The translations under genes were made by a program, and so were the position numbers. This document shows positions 48,240 to 57,839 of a stretch of 64,000 nucleotides of DNA, one piece after another. Each line of letters opens with the position of its first letter. Position 1 is the stretch's first letter. The DNA lies in NCBI RefSeq assembly GCF_016428585.1, contig NZ_JAELVR010000013.1, positions 107,586 through 171,585 on the forward strand. Reading direction: 5' to 3'. The notes under the pieces were generated by a model that saw only the letters and a list, made by a program, of their open reading frames with translations, made no database searches and was not told where the DNA came from. The stretch is from Sedimentitalea arenosa. GTDB lineage: Bacteria > Pseudomonadota > Alphaproteobacteria > Rhodobacterales > Rhodobacteraceae.

Positions 48240-51200
48240 TCACTCCACCGCGGGTGTGACGCCACCGTGGATACGTTCGCGCAGTCCTTGGAACATCTTG
48301 AAGAACACTGGTCCGAAAATCGAGCCGGCGATGGCCGAGGCGATCGAGCCGCCGAAGACCGCGACGCCCAGAGAGACTCGGCTGGCGGACCCTGCGCCGG
48401 TGGCGATGACAAGCGGATAGACCCCTACGGCGAAGGCCAGCACCGTCATCATCACCGGACGAAAGCGCAACCGCGCCGCCTGCATCGCCGCTTCGTGCAA
48501 GGCCAACCCGGCGTTTTCACGTTGCTGCTTGCCGAATTCGACAATCAGGATCGCCGTTTTTGCCGCGAGCGCGATCAGCATCAACAACCCGATTTGCCCG
48601 TAGAGACTGAGCGGTTCTCCGGCGATGCGAAGTGCGATCATTGCCCCGAGAATGGCAAAGGGCACGGTCATCAGCACCGCAACAGGGGTCAGGAAGCTCT
48701 CATACAGCGCGGCGAGGAACAGGAAGGTGAAGATCAGCGACAGGCCAAGCGCAATCGGGATGGCGTTGCCCGACTTGCGCTCTTCGAAGCTGGAGTCGGT
48801 CCAGTCATAGCGGTAGCCGGGGGCGAGGTTATCCTGCGCGACCTGCTCCATCCGGTCCATGGACGAGCCGCTGCTGAAACCGTCTGCGGTGTTCGGGATG
48901 CCAGTGATCGTGGCCGAATTGTAGGTGTTGTAGCGATAGAGCACATCCGGCCCGATCGTCGGTTCCGCCTCAACCATCGCCGACAAAGGCACAAGGTCAC
49001 CCGAGGCATTGCGCACGAACAGCGTGTCCAGCGCCCGTTCGTTCTGGCGATAATCCGAGTCCGCCTGCAGCATCACCCTGTACGTCTTGCCGAACATGTT
49101 GAAGTCGTTGACGTAAAGCGCGCCAAGCTGGGTCTGTAGCGTCAGGAAGATGTCCGACACCTTGACGCCCAGCGTCTTGGCCCGCTCGCGGTCCACGTCC
49201 AGAAACATCTGCGGCGAATCCGCCTTGTAGGTCGAGAAGGCCCGCGCGATCTCGTCCGTTCCGTTGGTTTCGGCGAGAAGGGATTGCAGCGCCGCCGACA
49301 TTTCCTGCGGCCCGCGCCCCTGCGTGTCTTCAAGCACGAAGGAGAAGCCCTCGACCGCGCCGAGGCCAGGGATCGCCGGTGCCCCGAAGATGATGGTCTG
49401 GGCTTCGGGCATCTGCGCGAAGATCTGCTGATACTTCTGCTGCAGGAAAAGCTGGTGCTGTTCGGCCCCGGGACGCTCTTCCCAGGGTTTCAGCTTGGCG
49501 ATGATCATCCCGGCATTGGATTGCAGCGCCGTGTTCAGGATTGAATATCCGTTCACCGACAGCACGTTCTGGATATTCTCGTCCGCGCCGAGAGTCTCGG
49601 TCAACCGATCCATGACCTCTTCGGTCCGGTTCAGCGAGGCACCACCCGGAAGCTGAACGTCGACCATGAAAAACCCCTTGTCCTCGGTCGGAATGAAGCT
49701 CGTGGGCGTTGTCGTGAACAGAACGTAGAGCAGCGCCATCAGCCCCGCGACGCTGGCAAGGGCGACGACAAGGTAACGCGCAAGGAAATCCACCAGCGCA
49801 ACATAGACCCGCGTGATCCAGTCAAAGCCCTTGTTGAACAGACGCACGACGAAATTCGGCTTCATGCCGGGTCTCATCAGGACCGTGGCCAGCGCAGGGC
49901 TGAGCGTCAGGGCGTTGACCATCGAGATCAATACCGCGATCGTCAGCGTTGCCCCGAACTGGCCGAACATCCGCCCGGTGATCCCCGGCAGCAGCAACGT
50001 CGGACCGAACACCGCGACCAGAACCATCGATGTGGCCACGATCGGTCCCGATACTTCCTTCATAGCTTGCCCCGTGGCCTCGGCGGGGCTGAGGTCGGGG
50101 CTTTCGTGCAGGATGCGTTCGACGTTCTCGACCACGATGATCGCGTCGTCGACGACCAGCGCAATGGCGAGGATCAGCGCGAAAAGGGTGACGGTGTTGA
50201 TCGTCATCCCGGTCGCATAGAGCACACCGAGTGTGCCGATGATCGACACCGGCACGGCAATGGTCGGGATCAGCGTTGCGCGCACGGACCCGAGGAAGAC
50301 GTAGGTCACCGCCACCACGAGAATGATGGTGAAGAACATGGTGATCACGGTCTCTTCCAGCGATGCCTCGATGAACAGTGTCGTGTCATGGCCGACCACA
50401 TAATCGACGCCTTCGGGGAAGAATTCCTTGAGCTCGTCCATCTTGTCCCGAACCGCCTCGGCGACCTCGAGCGAGTTGGCTTCGCCCAGCTTGTAGATCG
50501 CCATCAGTACGCCGGGACCGTTGTTGAACTCGCCATAGCCCTTGTAGGCGAAGGCGCCGAGTTCGATGCGCGCGACATCGCTCAGCCGGATGATCGAGCC
50601 GGCGTCATCGGCGGCCAGCACGATGTTGCCGAAATCCTCGGCATTCTCGACCCGGCCCTTGGCGGTCAGCACGTACTGGAACTGCGTGTCCTCCGGCGCC
50701 GGGGCGGCGCCGAATTGGCCGACGGCGGCCTGCACGTTCTGTTCCTTGATCGCGGCGACCACATCGTTGACCGTCAGGTTGCGGTTGGCCAGCGCCACGG
50801 GATCCAACCAGGCGCGCAGACCGTAGTCGAGCGCGCCAATGATCTCGGCCTCTCCGACACCGGGCAGACGGCCCAGCTCGCCCTTGACGTTGATCGACGC
50901 GTAGTTGGACAGGAACACCCGGTCGAACCGGTCATCCGGCGAAACGATGTTGACCACCATCAGGATGTCGGGGTTTCGCTTGCGTACAGACACGCCGCGC
51001 TGGCGCACCTCTTCGGGGAGGCCAGGTTCTGCCAACGCAACGCGATTTTGCACATCCACTTGCGCCAGGTCCGGATCGACGCCGATCTCGAACGTGACGG
51101 TCAGCGTATAGCTTCCGTCGCTCGCCGATTTCGACGACATGTAGACCATGCCCTCGGCACCGTTGACCTGTTCCTCGATGGGCGAGGCGACCGCGTCGAT

Positions 51201-51374
51201 CACGGTCTGGGCATCGGCGCCGGGGTAGTTGGCGCGCACCACGACCTTGGGGGCAGAGATATCCGGATACTGGTCGATGGGCATGACGAACATCGACAGC
51301 GCCCCGAACAGGGTGATGAGCATCGAGATGACGAAGGCGAACTTGGGCCGCCGGATGAAAAAGGATGGACCCAC
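48240..51374 (-). CDS. Second RND efflux transporter
   Basis: A 1044-aa AcrB-like proton-drug antiporter with helix-4 relay AIALVVDDAIIVVENVERI and the HAE1 start (SFFIRRPKFAFVISM). It is the second gene of an operon, 23 bp after its adaptor. It differs substantially from the first pump (15942-19055), including insertion-like differences in the loop regions, so it is a separate system and not a duplicate. No regulator or outer-membrane channel is beside it. Confidence 0.94.
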   Translation of the reverse strand: MGPSFFIRRPKFAFVISMLITLFGALSMFVMPIDQYPDISAPKVVVRANYPGADAQTVIDAVASPIEEQVNGAEGMVYMSSKSASDGSYTLTVTFEIGVDPDLAQVDVQNRVALAEPGLPEEVRQRGVSVRKRNPDILMVVNIVSPDDRFDRVFLSNYASINVKGELGRLPGVGEAEIIGALDYGLRAWLDPVALANRNLTVNDVVAAIKEQNVQAAVGQFGAAPAPEDTQFQYVLTAKGRVENAEDFGNIVLAADDAGSIIRLSDVARIELGAFAYKGYGEFNNGPGVLMAIYKLGEANSLEVAEAVRDKMDELKEFFPEGVDYVVGHDTTLFIEASLEETVITMFFTIILVVAVTYVFLGSVRATLIPTIAVPVSIIGTLGVLYATGMTINTVTLFALILAIALVVDDAIIVVENVERILHESPDLSPAEATGQAMKEVSGPIVATSMVLVAVFGPTLLLPGITGRMFGQFGATLTIAVLISMVNALTLSPALATVLMRPGMKPNFVVRLFNKGFDWITRVYVALVDFLARYLVVALASVAGLMALLYVLFTTTPTSFIPTEDKGFFMVDVQLPGGASLNRTEEVMDRLTETLGADENIQNVLSVNGYSILNTALQSNAGMIIAKLKPWEERPGAEQHQLFLQQKYQQIFAQMPEAQTIIFGAPAIPGLGAVEGFSFVLEDTQGRGPQEMSAALQSLLAETNGTDEIARAFSTYKADSPQMFLDVDRERAKTLGVKVSDIFLTLQTQLGALYVNDFNMFGKTYRVMLQADSDYRQNERALDTLFVRNASGDLVPLSAMVEAEPTIGPDVLYRYNTYNSATITGIPNTADGFSSGSSMDRMEQVAQDNLAPGYRYDWTDSSFEERKSGNAIPIALGLSLIFTFLFLAALYESFLTPVAVLMTVPFAILGAMIALRIAGEPLSLYGQIGLLMLIALAAKTAILIVEFGKQQRENAGLALHEAAMQAARLRFRPVMMTVLAFAVGVYPLVIATGAGSASRVSLGVAVFGGSIASAIAGSIFGPVFFKMFQGLRERIHGGVTPAVE

Positions 51375-51397
51375 GATATTTCCCCTGCCCTGACGGT

Positions 51398-52537
51398 TCA
51401 GCTTTCGTATGGCGCGGCCTGCACCTTGATGCCGGGTCGCATCTTCTGCAGCCCCTCCACGACCACCCGGTCACCCGGGGTCAGACCGTCCAGCACTACC
51501 CAGTCTGCCCCGTTGCGGATCCCGAGGTCGATGTCCCGGCGCGCGACCGTGTCGTCCTCTTGGACGACCCAGACGTAATGCCCGATCTGGTCGAAGCTGA
51601 CCGCCCGCTGCGGGATCAGCGGTGCCTCGATCGCCTCGATGACCTGGCCGCGCAGGATCACGTTTTCGCCCGGCAGCAGGATGCCGTCCGGATTGGGAAA
51701 CAAGACGCGCGCAGCGATTGTGCCGGTGCCCGGCACCGCGGTGTTGTCCCAGTTCTCGAACGTGCCCGGAAGGGGATACTCAACCCCGCCCGGAAGAATG
51801 ATGTGCACCGTCAGCGGCGGGATCGGAACGCCCTGTTCCTCGAGCTTGAGGCGACGGGACAGGAAGGTGAAGTAGTTGCTCTGATCGACCAGCCCCACGG
51901 CATAGATCGGATCCAGCGAAACGATCTCGGCGATCGGTGCCGGTCGTGTCGGATCCCCCGGTGTGTAGAGATCTCCGACCGAGTAGGCTGGCGCCGAGAT
52001 GCGCCCGCCGAAGGGAGCATAGACCTTGGTGTCCTCCAGATCCTTGCGCGCCTGGTCGATCCGCGCCTTGGCGATCGCGACCTTGGCATGGGCGACTTCG
52101 GACTTGGCCTCGGCATATTCGACTTCTCTCTGGGAGACCGTGTTGCTTTGGGCCAGTTTCTGTGCCCGGTCCAGATCCAGATCGATCTGCAACGCCTCGG
52201 CCTGGGCTTGCTTGAGGTTCGCTTCGGCCTCGGCCAACGCGATCAGGTAGTCTGACTGGTCCATTTCGACCAGCAGATCGCCTTTTTCGACGATGTCGCC
52301 CGGCGTGATGTGAATGGCGTCGATTCGGGCTTTGACGATAGGTCGCACCGAGTGCGAACTGATCGCGTCGATGCGAGCCGGATGTTCGAAGGACGGGCGG
52401 ATTTCCTGCACTTGAACCGTCGAGACAAGCGCGACAGGTCGGTTCTCTGCTCCCGCATTCTGAGCAGTCGCCGTCAACGGGAAGGCGAACAGGGCAAGGA
52501 TGCCGCTCCACAACACCACCATCTTGAACGAGTTCAT
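51398..52537 (-). CDS. Second RND efflux periplasmic adaptor
   Basis: A 379-aa adaptor with signal peptide (to TATAQN), lipoyl half (SVRPIVKARIDAIHITPGD), coiled-coil hairpin (about 85-165) and second lipoyl half (VYAPFGGRISAPAYSVGD). The start is ATG 52537, which has GGAAAGG at 8-bp spacing; ATG 52543 is possible but lies too close to that site. It feeds the downstream RND pump. Confidence 0.9.
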   Translation of the reverse strand: MNSFKMVVLWSGILALFAFPLTATAQNAGAENRPVALVSTVQVQEIRPSFEHPARIDAISSHSVRPIVKARIDAIHITPGDIVEKGDLLVEMDQSDYLIALAEAEANLKQAQAEALQIDLDLDRAQKLAQSNTVSQREVEYAEAKSEVAHAKVAIAKARIDQARKDLEDTKVYAPFGGRISAPAYSVGDLYTPGDPTRPAPIAEIVSLDPIYAVGLVDQSNYFTFLSRRLKLEEQGVPIPPLTVHIILPGGVEYPLPGTFENWDNTAVPGTGTIAARVLFPNPDGILLPGENVILRGQVIEAIEAPLIPQRAVSFDQIGHYVWVVQEDDTVARRDIDLGIRNGADWVVLDGLTPGDRVVVEGLQKMRPGIKVQAAPYES

Positions 52538-53075
52538 TCCCATCACCTTTCCGGTACCGTTGGACCAATGGTAAGTCTCACGCTCCCGGCGTCCATCAAT
52601 CGACATCCGAACGACTGCAGTGAGCAGGGACGATTTGAAGTCCCTCTTTCATCAGCGAGATCATAGCTTCTTGTCACACCGCGATTGAGGCTGTTTTCGG
52701 CGGCGATGGCAACGTTTTTTTGAATCGGTCCGAGTCTCGCAAGCATTTGGTATCAAACTGAGCTTCATGAAATCACGTGATCTACCGCGGAACTGACAAT
52801 GATGAAGCATGGCGCAGAGATGCGAGAGAACAGTCCGCAGTCTTGTGCTGGCTGGGGCGCGACCAACCGGAAAGGGTGGCGCCTCAGAAAGCCGCACTGC
52901 AAGTACCGTGGTTCTGCGGGAGCCGGATGGAACCCAAGACCGCCGCGAGAAGTCGGAAGCCGAATACGGTTCCGGCTAGCCGCTGCTATCGACGCAACTT
53001 CCGGGTGTGTCTCCTATCCGACCCCGCGGTCCCGTCAGACTGTTTCCTCAGGCCATAACCGCGATCGCGCATCAA
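52538..53075. other. 538-bp intergenic region
   Basis: No gene is supported between the RND operon start and the end of the channel gene. It contains a run of seven T at about 52713-52719 without a stable stem before it, and presumably the promoter of the RND operon. Confidence 0.45.
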
Positions 53076-54218
53076 CTATTCCGAGCCGTTCTCCTCGCTT
53101 TCCTCCGGGGCTTGGCGGAGCTGGATCGTTTGTGTCGGATAGGCGAGCTTGGTGCCCGCCTCGGAAACCGCCGCACGAATGGCAGACACCAGTTGGCTGC
53201 ACGTCTCGAGATACTGCGCATAGCCGTCGGACAAGGTGAATGCATAGATCATCACATCCACCGAGGTTTCCGAAAGAGCGCATGGCTTCACCAACAACAT
53301 TAGGCTGCCATCGGTCACGAAATCGCCGCTGTCTTTCAGGTGGTCTTGCAGTGTTTCGCAGACAGATTTCAGCTGCGCCTCGGTCGTGTCCAGAACAAGC
53401 GGAACGGTCCAGTTGATCCGCCAGTGATCCATCCGCGTCTTGTTCATGACCACGGCATTGGCGAGATCGGCATTGGGAACAAAGCGCGGCACCCGGTCGA
53501 ACCCCTGCACCATGGTCGAACGCACGTCGATCCGGCGGACAATGCCTTCGACCCCGTTTTCGACGCAAATCCAGTCGCCCACCTTGAACCGCCGTTCGCT
53601 CATGTTCGTCATGCCAGCGACGAGGTTGCGGACGAGATCCTGCGCAGCGATGGCCAAACCCGCCCCGAACACGCCAACGCCGGTGAGCGCGTTGGCGATG
53701 TCGATGTCCCATACGGCGAGGATCGAGGTGACCGCCAACACAACGACCACGACCTGACCCAGACGAACCAGCCAGCGGGTGTTGACCGCCACCGACATAA
53801 GCGAATTCTCGCTGTCGGCGAGTCGTACCATCGCCTCCATCAACCGGTACGCCATCGCGAAAACCGCAGCGACCAAAACCGAGATGAGCGTGCGCCGGAG
53901 GAGACCGCCGAAGAGCTCGGGCAAGGCCAGAGCGCCGTGCACCAGCAACAGCGCGACAACGACCACCATGACCTGAAGGGCTTTCTTGACTTCGTGATGG
54001 ACATCATCGTTGAAGTCGATCTTCAAGGCACCGAGGATCCAACCGATCAGAGTGGTCAGGGTCGCAGCGATGGGCCGACGCAGAACGAAGATAATCGCCA
54101 CGAAAACGGCGGCGATCAGCAGAGCTTCCTTGTCGACTGTTGTCGCCCAGGACCGAAACGGACCGATCAGACGATCCATCAGCGAATGTAGGCTCTCAGC
54201 GTTCATGTTGACCGGCAC
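53076..54218 (-). CDS. Small-conductance mechanosensitive (MscS-family) channel
   Basis: A 380-aa protein. After about 75 N-terminal residues with one or two helices come further helices (about 85-180), then the TM3 pore segment (ALTGVGVFGAGLAIAAQDLVRNLVAGM, pattern of Gly/Ala packing) and the beta domain (FKVGDWICVENGVEGIVRRIDVRST). The C-terminal vestibule follows. It releases osmolytes on hypo-osmotic shock. ATG 54206 (residue 5) is an alternative start. Confidence 0.92.
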   Translation of the reverse strand: MPVNMNAESLHSLMDRLIGPFRSWATTVDKEALLIAAVFVAIIFVLRRPIAATLTTLIGWILGALKIDFNDDVHHEVKKALQVMVVVVALLLVHGALALPELFGGLLRRTLISVLVAAVFAMAYRLMEAMVRLADSENSLMSVAVNTRWLVRLGQVVVVVLAVTSILAVWDIDIANALTGVGVFGAGLAIAAQDLVRNLVAGMTNMSERRFKVGDWICVENGVEGIVRRIDVRSTMVQGFDRVPRFVPNADLANAVVMNKTRMDHWRINWTVPLVLDTTEAQLKSVCETLQDHLKDSGDFVTDGSLMLLVKPCALSETSVDVMIYAFTLSDGYAQYLETCSQLVSAIRAAVSEAGTKLAYPTQTIQLRQAPEESEENGSE

Positions 54219-54849
54219 AAAGGTTCAAATGGCTCCGGTCATCGCGTGACTCGCTCGCATTGCTCATGTTTTCATCTGTCCCGGCAGGCTCACAAGGGTG
54301 GCGCGCACCGGCAGCGGATATTTGGTTTCAATCGGCTCAAGCCCCATCCCCTGCCCTGCGCACGCGAGGTCCATTGCATCACCCACCCCCTCGGGCAACC
54401 GCATCTCCAACGCGTGGCACGCCATATCGCGCACGTGGTCAGCCGTGTTCATTTCGTCTCGATTTCCGCCACTGATTCTGACATCGCCATCATTTCCACG
54501 TCTCCGTTGCCGATCTTTGCCTCGACGCCAGAGTCTGTGCATTCTCGCAGGCAAGGCAAGTCCTTGCGCCAAGTAACTTTCGAAAGGACGGCTAACGCCC
54601 ATATCCGGCCCTGACCGATGCAAACCAATTGGGGCAAAGCGTGTCTGGCCCGTCGAGAGTGCACGCATGTCGTGTCTGGGCTTTCAACGCCGTCTGCCGC
54701 GCTTATCAACGAAGGGGCCACGCGGCGTTGGCAGATCTGGCCAAGGGTCAATTTCCCATGCGTCACGTTTCGGTCTTCGCCCCCGCGTCGCTTGCAAACG
54801 GGAAACCAACTATTAGCTTTTGCATCGACGATGGTCTTGCAGGTGCGTC
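54219..54849. other. 631-bp region between MscS and DUF3141 genes (divergent)
   Basis: Most of this region has no feature. It contains one candidate small gene (54264-54452, minus, listed separately) and the start region of the DUF3141 gene. I see no operator or RNA. Confidence 0.4.
54264..54452 (-). CDS. Candidate small protein, 62 aa, upstream of the channel gene
   Basis: The frame begins ATG AAC ACG GCT GAC and has GC-rich third positions like the neighbouring genes. It ends 45 bp before the MscS start and is on the same strand, so a two-gene transcript is possible. The protein has two Cys and several Met, no membrane helix and no motif I recognise. The ribosome site is weak (GGAAA nine bases before). 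Real coding is uncertain. Confidence 0.3.
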   Translation of the reverse strand: MNTADHVRDMACHALEMRLPEGVGDAMDLACAGQGMGLEPIETKYPLPVRATLVSLPGQMKT

Positions 54850-57000
54850 ATGAAACCGTTCTTCACTCCGACCTCCCAAATTGATTACGCATTCGATGCC
54901 TGGCAGCGGAGCGTCCTCTTCCTGGATGTGCTGCGGAACCGCGGCGATCAGTATCGCGAGCACATCGAGAGCAAGACGCCACATGTCCTGGTCTACGACT
55001 TCGAACTGATCAGCGACGGCGCCGGTTTTCCTCGGCCGGTGAACTACAAGCTGGTCCGCATCCTGCCGCCCGAAGGTGTCGAGATCGATCCCGCCAAACG
55101 GCCTTTCGTCGTGATCGACCCGCGCGCCGGGCACGGGCCTGGCATTGGCGGGTTCAAGGCCGACAGCGAGATCGGCGTCGCCCTGGAAGCCGGCCACCCG
55201 ACCTATTTCATCGGCTTCACGCCCGAACCGGTGCCGGGGCAGACGATCGAGGATGTCGCCCGCGCCGAGGCGCGCTTCATCGAGATCGTGATCGAACGCC
55301 ACCCCGACGCGGCCGAGAAACCCTGTGTCATCGGCAATTGCCAAGCGGGATGGGCGGTGCCGATGCTGGCCGCGGTCCGGCCCGAGTTGTTCGGGCCGAT
55401 GATCCTGCCGGGCGCGCCGCTGTCCTACTGGGCTGGCGTGCGCGGCAAAAACCCGATGCGCTATTCCGGCGGGCTTCTGGGCGGAACCTGGCTCACCTCG
55501 CTGACCAGCGACTTGGGCGCCGGCATCTTCGACGGCGCCTGGCTGGTCTTCAACTTCGAGAACCAGAACCCGGCGAACACCTACTGGAAGAAGCAATACA
55601 ACGTCTATGCCAACGTCGATACCGAGCCCGAACGCTATCTGGGGTTCGAACGCTGGTGGGGCGGGCATGTCCTGTTGGGCGGCGAAGAGATGCAGTGGAT
55701 CACCGACAACCTTTTTGTCGGCAACAAGCTGTCGGCGGGAATGATCCGGACCTCGGACGGCGAAGCGGTCGATCTGCGCAACATCAAGTCACCGATCGTG
55801 ATCTTCTGTTCCTGGGGTGACAATATTACCCCGCCGCAGCAGGCGCTGGACTGGATCCTCGATGCCTATGACGATGTCGCCGAAATCCGCGCCCGCGGGC
55901 AGACCATCGTCTACACCATCCATGACCAGACCGGGCACCTTGGGATTTTCGTGTCGGGATCGATCGCGCGCAAGCAGCATGCCGAGTTCGCCTCCAACAT
56001 CGACATGATCGATATCCTTCCGCCCGGACTCTACGAGGCGGTGCTAACCACCAAGACCCCGGACATGGATGGCGCGGACATGGTCGGCGGCGATTGGCTG
56101 ATGCGGTGCGAGCGGCGCGACCTCGACGATATTCGCGCCCTGGGCCACAACGATATTGAAGACGATAAACGCTTCGAGACCGTGGCACGGATGTCCGAGG
56201 TGAACCTCGCGCTCTACCGGACCTTTGCGCGCCCCTTCGTGCAGGCCATGAGCACGGCCCCCTGGGCGCAGGCCATGCGGCAGCTTCATCCCTCGCGAGT
56301 CGGATTCGAGGCGTTCTCGTCCGCGAATCCATTCCTGTGGTGGGTCGAGCCGCTGGCCGAGCAGGTGCGCCAGAACCGGCGCCCGGTCGCAAAAGACAAC
56401 CCGTTCCTGGCCCTGCAGGAACGCGGATCGGACCAGATCGAACAGGCGCTCGACAACTGGCGTGTCGCTGTCGAACGGATGAGCGAGAAGACCTTCATGA
56501 CAGTGTTCGGCAATCCGGCGCTTCAAAGCGCGTTTGGGGTCGACCCGAATGGAACGGCTCCCCCTCGCAAGGCGGCAAAAAGCGTGCTGTCCCGCGAACT
56601 GGTTGCGGCACATGAGGCCGATCTGCGTTCCCGGATGGCACAGGGCGGCGTGTTTGCCGCATTGATACGGGCACTGCTCTACATCCGGATACCGTCAGGC
56701 ACAGCCGACGAGCGCGGATTTGCGATGATCCGCCGATTGCGCCGCCTGGTTCCAGAGGCAAAAGACTGCGACCTGCAGGACTTCAAGGCCGCACTGCGTG
56801 AGCAGTTCGAGATGCTGCACGTGGACGAAAGCGCGGCCATGGCGGCCTTCCCCGAGCTTCTGCCGGACGAACCTGAAACGAGAAGCCGGATGCTGGAACT
56901 GCTGCGAGAAGTTCTGGACGTGACCGGCGATCTCGATCCGGAAGGCGCGCGGCGGTTTGCCGAAATCTCCGACCATCTGGAGGAGGTGTCAGACCGATGA
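54850..57000 (+). CDS. DUF3141 protein, PHA-synthase-like alpha/beta hydrolase
   Basis: A 716-aa cytoplasmic protein. The first 450 residues have an alpha/beta hydrolase fold with a PHA-synthase-like lipase box, G-N-C-Q-A-G-W, nucleophile Cys164, after VVIDPRAGHGPGIGGFK. Later blocks FCSWGDNITPPQQAL (Asp) and HDQTGHLGIFVSG (His) complete a Cys-Asp-His triad. The C-terminal 260 residues are helical (DUF3141 tail, Leu/Arg/Glu-rich). Members are annotated as poly(3-hydroxyalkanoate) synthetase-like; real polymerase activity is not shown for this type. ATG 54850 is chosen over an upstream in-frame codon. Confidence 0.88.
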   Translation: MKPFFTPTSQIDYAFDAWQRSVLFLDVLRNRGDQYREHIESKTPHVLVYDFELISDGAGFPRPVNYKLVRILPPEGVEIDPAKRPFVVIDPRAGHGPGIGGFKADSEIGVALEAGHPTYFIGFTPEPVPGQTIEDVARAEARFIEIVIERHPDAAEKPCVIGNCQAGWAVPMLAAVRPELFGPMILPGAPLSYWAGVRGKNPMRYSGGLLGGTWLTSLTSDLGAGIFDGAWLVFNFENQNPANTYWKKQYNVYANVDTEPERYLGFERWWGGHVLLGGEEMQWITDNLFVGNKLSAGMIRTSDGEAVDLRNIKSPIVIFCSWGDNITPPQQALDWILDAYDDVAEIRARGQTIVYTIHDQTGHLGIFVSGSIARKQHAEFASNIDMIDILPPGLYEAVLTTKTPDMDGADMVGGDWLMRCERRDLDDIRALGHNDIEDDKRFETVARMSEVNLALYRTFARPFVQAMSTAPWAQAMRQLHPSRVGFEAFSSANPFLWWVEPLAEQVRQNRRPVAKDNPFLALQERGSDQIEQALDNWRVAVERMSEKTFMTVFGNPALQSAFGVDPNGTAPPRKAAKSVLSRELVAAHEADLRSRMAQGGVFAALIRALLYIRIPSGTADERGFAMIRRLRRLVPEAKDCDLQDFKAALREQFEMLHVDESAAMAAFPELLPDEPETRSRMLELLREVLDVTGDLDPEGARRFAEISDHLEEVSDR

Positions 57001-57042
57001 GAACTGGTCGTACAAAAGGCAGAATCGCTGTTCCGCACGCCG

Positions 57043-57285
57043 TACCAAGCTGACGCCACTCGGCGAGAGCGGCGCGGTTGAGCTTGAAATTCTGTCGGGA
57101 GCAATGGTGGCGTTCCTGGTGAAATGGTTTTGGACCGAGGCGTGAACGGAGACGAATTTCTGCAGACTTCGCACCCCCCGGAATCGCTGTATCGCCCGTT
57201 CTCGTAGTCGGAATGGCAGGTGAGAATTCTCCGCTCGATTGTTCAACCAACGACCGGTTTCCTGCCGGTCGACCGCGCCAACGAC
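57043..57285 (-). pseudogene. IS6-family transposase, C-terminal piece with frameshift
   Basis: Reading minus strand: RQETGRWLNNRAENSH (contains the catalytic Glu region of the DDE fold), then RERAIQRFRGVRSLQKF and VSVHASVQNHF, all in one frame. At about 57120 the frame must shift by one base to continue as HQERHHCSRQNFKLNRAALAEWRQL, the normal end. One base is missing after the Phe codon TTC. No start is left and the upstream two-thirds are gone. Confidence 0.8.
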
Positions 57286-57514
57286 CTTTCAGGCAGCACC
57301 AGGCAAGCCGATGCAGAACGGTCTGGCAAAAAGCTTCAATGACAGCCTGCGGGATGAGTGCCTGAACGACCACCGGTTCCCAACCTTGCGCCATGCCCGC
57401 CATCTGATTGCGGCTTGGCGCGCCGACCACAACGATCACCGCCCGCTCTCGAGCCTCGACGGGCTCATCCTGCCGGAATATCATAAACGGCCAAGAGAGG
57501 ACCAAAAAACCTGA
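57283..57514 (+). pseudogene. IS3-family transposase C-terminal remnant, catalytic Glu replaced
   Basis: The frame reads APGKPMQNGLAKSFND, then LRDECLNDHRFPTLRHARHLIAAW and SSLDGLILPEYH, stopping at 57514. These are the conserved end blocks of IS3 OrfB. The catalytic Glu expected in 'NGxxESFNG' is Lys here (AKSFND), so this copy would be dead even if complete. The element end follows: a GC-rich tail ending ...CAGGTCA at 57557, with the CA terminus expected for this family. Confidence 0.85.
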
Positions 57515-57554
57515 ACAGCGCGAACCTATAAACGCGGACTCCAAGGGGAGCAGG

Positions 57555-57698
57555 TCAGTGGCAGACCTCGATGCCATGCTCATGCGGCAGGTCCTCCACA
57601 TTACGCAGCGAGAGCGGGAAGCGAACATGCATCATGCCCGCCAGGCGTATGATCTCGCGTCTGGTCGGAAAAAATTTGAACGAGTCTGTTTTCGTCAC
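57555..57698 (-). pseudogene. IS6-family transposase, N-terminal piece
   Basis: From GTG 57698 the 47 codons read TKTDSFKFFPTRREIIRL, then VRFPLSLRNVEDL and HGIEVCH, and hit a stop at the IS3 junction. These are the N-terminal zinc-finger/HTH blocks of an IS6 transposase. The region 57699-57839 upstream is the element's leader; I could not identify its inverted repeat. Confidence 0.75.
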
Positions 57699-57839
57699 GG
57701 CGGAACGGTACGAGACCACCCTGCCCCGCTTAAACGGATCCCCTCTGACAACGCCCTTTCCTCAGCTTCCGATCGTCGCGGGACAGCCAACCCTCCAACT
57801 TGAACGGTGGCGTTTACACAGGTGGTGTATTTGGCACCC

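Larger units (their letters stand above)
57001..57839. mobile_element. Nested insertion-sequence ruin (IS6-family gene split by IS3-family remnant)
   Basis: Two pieces of one minus-strand IS6-family transposase flank a plus-strand IS3-family 3' end. The IS6 middle (with both catalytic Asp) and the IS3 5' part are missing, so an IS3 insertion was followed by deletion. Nothing here can transpose on its own. Position 57558-57698 holds the IS6 N-terminal piece, 57283-57557 the IS3 remnant and 57043-57285 the IS6 C-terminal piece. The block ends immediately before the stop of the outer-membrane channel gene. Confidence 0.8.

Noticed and set aside
50067..51578. Long open frame antisense to the second RND pump and adaptor
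   Set aside because: Histidine/aspartate/arginine-rich translation, typical of antisense to RND genes; the sense frames are complete.
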